This document shows, piece by piece, positions 61,101-64,000 of a stretch of DNA of 64,000 nucleotides. The notes under the pieces were generated by a model. It was given only the letters and a program-made list of their open reading frames with translations. It ran no database searches and was not told the origin of the DNA. The position numbers were made by a program, and so were the translations under genes. The stretch comes from Microglena sp. YARC (taxonomy: Eukaryota > Chlorophyta > Chlorophyceae > Chlamydomonadales > Chlamydomonadaceae): the NCBI GenBank assembly GCA_022414725.1, contig CM039466.1:39281615-39345614 (forward strand), given 5' to 3'. The number at the start of each line of letters is the position of its first letter. Position 1 is the stretch's first letter.

Positions 61101-64000
61101 GGTGAAGAGAAGACAGGGGTAGGGTATGGTGGTGAGACGGGAGGGGGAGAGGAGGTTTTGCTGCACTTGGGATAGCTATCTTGATAATAACAAAAACAAC
61201 ATTGCGATGCAGTCCACATCTGCAAACGTTAGTAGACCCATCATGGGCTTACAGAAGTACAAAGAGTACATATGAAGAAAATAATGAGGTTTGCACCTGC
61301 ATGCGACAATATCCCTATCATGGGCTTACAGAAGTACAAAGAGTATATATGAAGAAAATAATGAGGTTTGCACCTGCATACGACAATGTCCCCATCATGG
61401 GCGACAAAAAGTACAATGCCAAGAATGGGACACTACCATGAAGTCCACACCTGTTTACACAATTATTACCATCATGGACGGGAGGAGGCCGCTGTACAAG
61501 GAGGGCTAAAAAGTACAAAGGAACACTACCATGAAGTCCACACTTGCATACGGCATTATTCCCATCAGGGACAGTAGAGGCCATTGTTCAAGGAGGGCTA
61601 AAAAGTACAATACGTAAAAAGTACAGTAAAAGTAAAAAAAAAAGTAGAATAAAAGTACAAAATGTAAAAAGTATAGAAGTAAAAAGGAACACTACCATGA
61701 AGGTCACTCCGGCATACAGCATTTTCCCCATCATGGACGGAGGAGGCCGCTGTACAAGGAGGTATAAAAAGTACAAAGGAACACTACCATGAAGTCCACG
61801 CCTGCATACGGCATTATTTGCATCATAGACGGAAGAATCCGTTGTTCAAGGAGGTATACAAAGTACACAAAGTATGAAGGAACACTACCATGAAGTCCAC
61901 GCCTGCGTACGGCATTATCCCCATCATGGACGGAAGGAGGCCACTGTACAAGGATCGTGGACCCTCATGGATCCACATAGTGTAGGCTGCATGGCTGATG
62001 CCTTTGTAGGTACCATGAGGGCATACTGCAAGGCGAGTGCGGATGGTGTCCAGCGGATATAGCAGGAACTGCGAGGGAGAAGGCTGGTGGTGAGCTGAAG
62101 GACTGCGCACATGCAAGCCGGCCCGGGAGATAGCTTTGAAGTATGTTGATGACATGCAAGCATGGCTGGTGGTGAGCTGAGGGACTGTGCACATGCAAGA
62201 CCAGGAGATAGGTGGCCCGATAAATACCCAGCTCGAGCGATAGCTCTGAATTATGTTGATGACATGCAAGCATGGCTGGTGGTGAGCTGAGGGACTGTGC
62301 ACATGCAAGACCAGGAGATAGGTGGCCCGATAAATACCCAGCCCGAGCGATAGCTCTGAATTATGTTGATGACATGAAAGCATGGCTGGTGGTGAGCTGA
62401 GGGACTGCACACATGCAAGCAGGCCCGGGAGATAGCTCTGAAGTATGTTGATGACATGCAAGCATGGCTGGTGGTGAGCTGAGGGACTGCACACATGCAA
62501 GCAGGCCTGGGAGATAAATCTTAAGTATGTTGATGACATGCAAGCATGGCTGGTGGTGAGCTGAGGGACTGCACACATGCAAGCAGGCCTGGGAGATAGC
62601 TCTGAAGTATGTTGATGACATGCAAGCATGGCTGGTGGTGAGCTGAGGGACTGCACACATGCAAGCAGGCCTGGGAGATAAATCTTAAGTATGTTGATGA
62701 CATGCAAGCATGGCTGGTGGTGAGCTGAGGGACTGCACACATGCAAGCAGGCCTGGGAGATAGCTCTGAAGTATGTTGATGACATGCAAGCATGGCTGGT
62801 GGTGAGCTGAAGGACTGCAAACATGCAAGCAGGCCCAGGAGATAGCTCTGAAGTATGTTGCCGACATGCAAGCATGGCTGGTGGTGAGCTGAAGGACTGC
62901 ACACAGGCAAGCAGGCCCAGGAGATAGCTCTGAAGTATGTTGACGACATGCAAGCATGGCTGGTGGTGAGCTGAAGGACTGTGCACATGCAAGCCCAAGA
63001 GATAGCCGGCTCGAGAGGTTACCGGCCCAAGAGATAGCTCTGAAGTATGTTGATAGCATGCAAGCCCGGCTGGTGATAGGCTGAGAGACTGCGCACATGC
63101 AAGCCCGAGAGATAGCCGGCCCAAAAGATAGCTCTGAAGTATGTTAATAACATGAAAGCCCGGCTAGTGAGCTGAGGGGCTGCACAGAAGTGTCTGATGC
63201 ATTATGAAGGAAGTGCAGGGAGAAGGTTGGGGGTGAGACAGGGGAATGCGCACAGAAGTGTCTGACGTTTATGGAAGGAACTGCAAGGAAACTGCTGGAG
63301 AGAAGGGGAGGAAAGACTTTTACTTGCACACTCAACCCAAAACTTGACAGCCATCTTGCATGCACAATCTTTTCCTGCCCCCCCCCCCCCCCCCCCCCCC
63401 CCCTCATTACCCCCATATACGCCGACATTAGGCACGTTAAGCTGTGACCATCCCTTGGATCATGTCCCACATACCAGTCGCCTTGTGCGAGAAAAGTATG
63501 CAATACACCCACCGTCAAATAAAGCACATGATAGTCACTACAAAATATCAGTACGTCACAGAACAAGAGGATGCACGCTTCAACCCTCAAGCCCAGTGTT
63601 TGCAATGACCACTTCTTGAAACAGTAGACCTTCTTACAACTCTAATTTTTTGCATATACAAGACTAAACTCCCAATCGCCATCACACACCACCACCACCC
63701 GCTCCTCTGGTTGACCATCTCTCCTCCTCTCTCTCCCCAATAACCCCTCTACCTTGGTCACTGCACCAGCAAGGCTTCCAGCCATCACCCTTTCTGAAGG
63801 TTGGACCTGATCAGGGTCCTGTGCAACAATGTCCTTGAACAAGTCATTCAGTTGAGCTTCAGATCCCCCCCCCCCCCACACACACACACACACACCCCTC
63901 CACTTAACCCCCATACCTGGGCAACTGCACCGGCAAGGCCTCCAGCCACCATCCTTTCAAAGGGTTGGATCTGATCAGGGTCCTTTGCTACCATGTCCTT
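45957..64000 (-). CDS. Mitochondrial solute carrier (SLC25, ATP-Mg/Pi-like), C-terminal part, 5 exons
   Basis: Minus-strand exons in coding order: 64000-63917 (partial), 62068-61903, 60706-60591, 49188-49141, 46151-45957. Phases join exactly (0,1,0,0) and give about 202 residues plus stop. The protein has carrier hallmarks: ERMVAGGLAGAVAQ (helix start), YPLDTIRTRLAV (PxD..R gate motif), EGPRSLYSGLLPS, MPYAGVDITIFEM, a third helix pair with LALIRTRLQAQ, and the closing GLYKGIIPNMLKLAPAAGIS block. The third-repeat sequence resembles ATP-Mg/Pi (SCaMC/APC) carriers more than ADP/ATP carriers; substrate assignment is inference. The N-terminal third, possibly with EF-hands, lies beyond the window. 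The gene is convergent with the ZNFX1-like gene. Oddities: an apparent GC donor after exon C2 and a missing proline in exon C4. Confidence 0.9.
46152..47132 (+). repeat. Carrier intron 4, part: GTGGGTGAGT-type minisatellite
   Basis: Irregular units of gtgggtgagtgagttgatgt, with a longer period of roughly 190 bp at 46690-47130 (gcagtgcaatgctgtaactt). Nothing coding. Confidence 0.82.
47133..47720. other. Composition-distinct insert with GC hairpins, possibly organelle-derived
   Basis: It starts taccgcccctccatgggtag and ends caagggcggtcacgcccttg, itself a perfect 8-bp-stem hairpin. Another hairpin is acttgac..gtcaagt at about 47407-47437. It lacks the low-complexity character of its surroundings. 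The minisatellite resumes immediately (cgacgtgtaggtgagaaag). I cannot name a gene in it; nuclear copies of plastid or mitochondrial DNA would look like this. Confidence 0.5.
47970..48215 (+). repeat. Two-copy tandem of about 120 bp
   Basis: ttggttgtactttgatcact / gatcaaccgaacgtttcatc and its second copy at 48108-48200, each followed by ggtcctgggacctgagagag-like text. Confidence 0.72.
48394..48590 (+). mobile_element. Foldback MITE family F1, diverged copy
   Basis: It resembles F1 at both ends (ggggctattcatagcaactt; gggagctgcccaggaagtgc) and in the centre (ggttaggcccaaggacagg), but with many substitutions. Confidence 0.6.
48591..49140 (+). other. Rest of carrier intron 4, no gene seen
   Basis: Mixed sequence containing repeated 'gcgctgacc.aatttgac' motifs (48720-48775) and 'aacactttatgatgacca' repeats (49010-49125). 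No coding or RNA feature is recognised. Confidence 0.6.
49141..49188 (-). CDS. Carrier exon C4: third-repeat signature
   Basis: 48 nt, acceptor tccccag, donor gcccag/gtgagt, phase 0 both sides. It encodes SCLLSLALIRTRLQAQ. Related carriers read (V/I)(V/A)SYPLAL(V/I)RTRLQAQ at the same length. Here the other frame spells VSYP just before the junction, suggesting compensating one-base indels or a sequencing error in the CCC run. Confidence 0.78.
49189..49500 (+). repeat. Three-copy tandem of about 115 bp beside exon C4
   Basis: Each unit has 'ggggacatcaaggttaggattctgtgtcttgattcttgttttcacacatgggttgtgggtggg' features, broken up by small indels. Confidence 0.78.
49920..59290 (+). repeat. 108-bp satellite array, about 87 monomers, with higher-order structure
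   Basis: The monomer reads gtttttagaacaatgctatg, ctctgttgggaaatggaaac, ttcctgtcatctacatcatg, atatggattcccatcgcctc, attctgctatttccatggtt, tctgacag. Variant monomers (tgacgacaggtgtctaaaac; gaaggcaggcttttaaaacg; gctcatctgggaagtgg) recur in a fixed order. The gacgacaggtgtctaaa variant sits at about 51526, 52185, 53275, 53935 and 55027, i.e. alternating spacings of about 660 and 1090 bp, a period of about 1.75 kb. It lies wholly inside a carrier intron (49189-60590). Confidence 0.95.
59332..59518 (+). mobile_element. MITE-like element family M2, intact copy
   Basis: Termini tagggaacgacaaatcat and tgccgatcccta are inverted repeats. The interior has tatcatatgatatcatatg palindromes and 'ggccaaagttaccgagtcag'. 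The flank ctcattacta occurs on both sides. A second truncated copy starts at 59527 (taggtaacggcaatatgata). Confidence 0.83.
59596..60180 (+). repeat. About 175-bp tandem duplication with short 'ccaagcctac' repeats
   Basis: The segment with ctttcgaatcagacagagga, tagccctagcgtctt, aagctacccaagcgtaccag and gtgcactagcaacagcttca is present two to three times. No coding family is recognised. Confidence 0.8.
60350..60555 (+). mobile_element. tRNA-derived SINE copy 5 with TSD
   Basis: Flanked by CCTTCAAAAGA at 60339-60349 and 60556-60566. A box gcctcaatggcagagc, B box ccgggtttgaatccccac, body gccatggtagctttgtccag, tail cacgccccacgaggcgtt then atcatta. It lies only 35 bp from carrier exon C3, on the opposite strand. 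Confidence 0.9.
60591..60706 (-). CDS. Carrier exon C3
   Basis: 116 nt, acceptor cccctccag, donor gcccag/gtgagt. It encodes VDITIFEMVREMLMEEFDDN, then PPSIAILSAGMVSSSVAQ. The first two bases complete the glycine begun in exon C2. The AG.VSS..AQ stretch opens carrier helix 5. Confidence 0.9.
60780..60815 (-). repeat. Decoy copy of exon C3 start
   Basis: The first about 30 nt of exon C3 with its cccag acceptor (ctatttcaaagatggtgata) are repeated upstream in coding direction. It is followed by unrelated GGTAGGGTATGGTG minisatellite. Confidence 0.82.
60816..61160 (+). repeat. GGTAGGGTATGGTGGTGAGA-type minisatellite
   Basis: Irregular 20-60 bp units of ggtgtaatggtgtggtgtgg and gacgggaggggtagggtatg. 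Confidence 0.85.
61190..61902 (-). repeat. Donor-side array of carrier exon C2
   Basis: Read on the minus strand, eight units carry a copy of the exon C2 end (catgatgggg..atgccgtatgcag) followed by a donor-like gtgtggacttcatgg or gtgcaaacctcatt and a gtactttttagccc-like spacer. Unit length is 68-130 bp. Confidence 0.86.
61903..62068 (-). CDS. Carrier exon C2: second-repeat signature
   Basis: Acceptor ccctcgcag, 166 nt. It encodes FLLYPLDTIRTRLAVCPHGT, then YKGISHAAYTMWIHEGPRSL and YSGLLPSMMGIMPYAG. PLDTIRTR is the PxDxxR gate motif. To keep frame with exon C3 the intron must start GC (cag/gcgtgg), whereas downstream decoys have cag/gtgtgg. Confidence 0.9.
62080..63140 (-). repeat. 80-110-bp acceptor-side array of carrier exon C2
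   Basis: About 12 units, read on minus: ctcagctcaccaccagccat, gcttgcatgtcatcaacata, cttcagagctatctcc. The first words equal the sequence just upstream of the exon C2 acceptor. It stays open in all three minus frames, giving a 433-codon ORF that runs into exon C2. Confidence 0.9.
63379..63403 (+). repeat. Poly-C tract
   Basis: Run of about 25 C in the intron between C1' and C2. A similar shorter run with (CA)n lies at 63867-63893. Confidence 0.9.
63753..63856 (-). CDS. Duplicate of carrier exon C1 (C1')
   Basis: Acceptor tctgaag, donor accaag/gtagag. It encodes LNDLFKDIVAQDPDQVQPSE, then RVMAGSLAGAVTK. It parallels exon C1 residue by residue, with substitutions and intact splice sites. Including both would duplicate a helix, so C1 and C1' are either mutually exclusive or one is dead. 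Confidence 0.7.
63917..64000 (-). CDS. Carrier exon C1 (partial at window edge)
   Basis: 28 codons to the edge: KDMVAKDPDQIQPFERMVAG, then GLAGAVAQ before gtatgg, phase 0. ERMVAGGLAGAVAQ followed by FLLYPLDTIRTR of exon C2 gives a continuous carrier helix, so this copy fits better than C1'. Confidence 0.85.

Overview
This is a eukaryotic nuclear window with small exons in very long, repeat-choked introns. The exons use the standard code, have GT-AG (once apparently GC-AG) borders, and chain together with consistent codon phase. Arrays of CCCTAAA (plant-type telomere heptamer), tRNA-derived SINEs, foldback/MITE elements and huge amounts of simple repeat suggest a chlorophyte-like alga with bloated introns (something like Dunaliella is conceivable). 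That assignment is an inference of low confidence; no rRNA or organelle gene is present to fix it.

Two convergent genes fill most of the window. On the + strand, 2..37436 holds the C-terminal part of a ZNFX1/NFX1-type zinc-finger protein. I reconstruct 13 exons (about 2.7 kb of coding sequence) whose phases all join: NFX1-type fingers in exons 1-3, the conserved post-finger linker in exons 4-5, a coiled/low-complexity part in exons 6-8, a helical part in exons 9-11, and an RZ-type zinc finger split over exons 12-13. The helicase part expected at the N-terminus would lie to the left of the window. On the - strand, 64000..45957 holds the C-terminal two thirds of a mitochondrial solute carrier (SLC25, ATP-Mg/Pi-like). 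Five phase-compatible exons end with a stop codon at 45957-45959.

The space between exons is the striking part. Nearly every intron contains tandem copies of its own exon-intron boundary: either the exon's 3' end plus donor site (after exons 2, 5, 6, 8, 9, 10, 11, 12 and carrier exon C2) or the acceptor plus exon start (before exons 3, 4, 7, 8, 9, 11, 13 and carrier exons C2 and C3). These arrays create many decoy or alternative splice sites. One 36-bp-armed foldback inside intron 6 consists of about 15 copies of a 15-mer carrying a perfect CAG/GTGAGT donor consensus.

Other content: intron 11 (17 kb) is packed with three to four copies of a roughly 4-kb terminal-inverted-repeat module carrying a 52-bp CA-rich minisatellite. 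About 9.4 kb of one carrier intron (49.9-59.3 kb) is a 108-bp satellite with a roughly 1.75-kb higher-order period. Five tRNA-derived SINE copies are recognisable, three with clear target-site duplications, one of them sitting directly on the carrier stop codon. Three foldback/MITE families are scattered throughout. A roughly 590-bp stretch at 47.13-47.72 kb with GC hairpins interrupts a minisatellite cleanly and may be organelle-derived. The 37.4-45.9 kb interval between the genes holds only repeats and mobile-element fragments that I can support.
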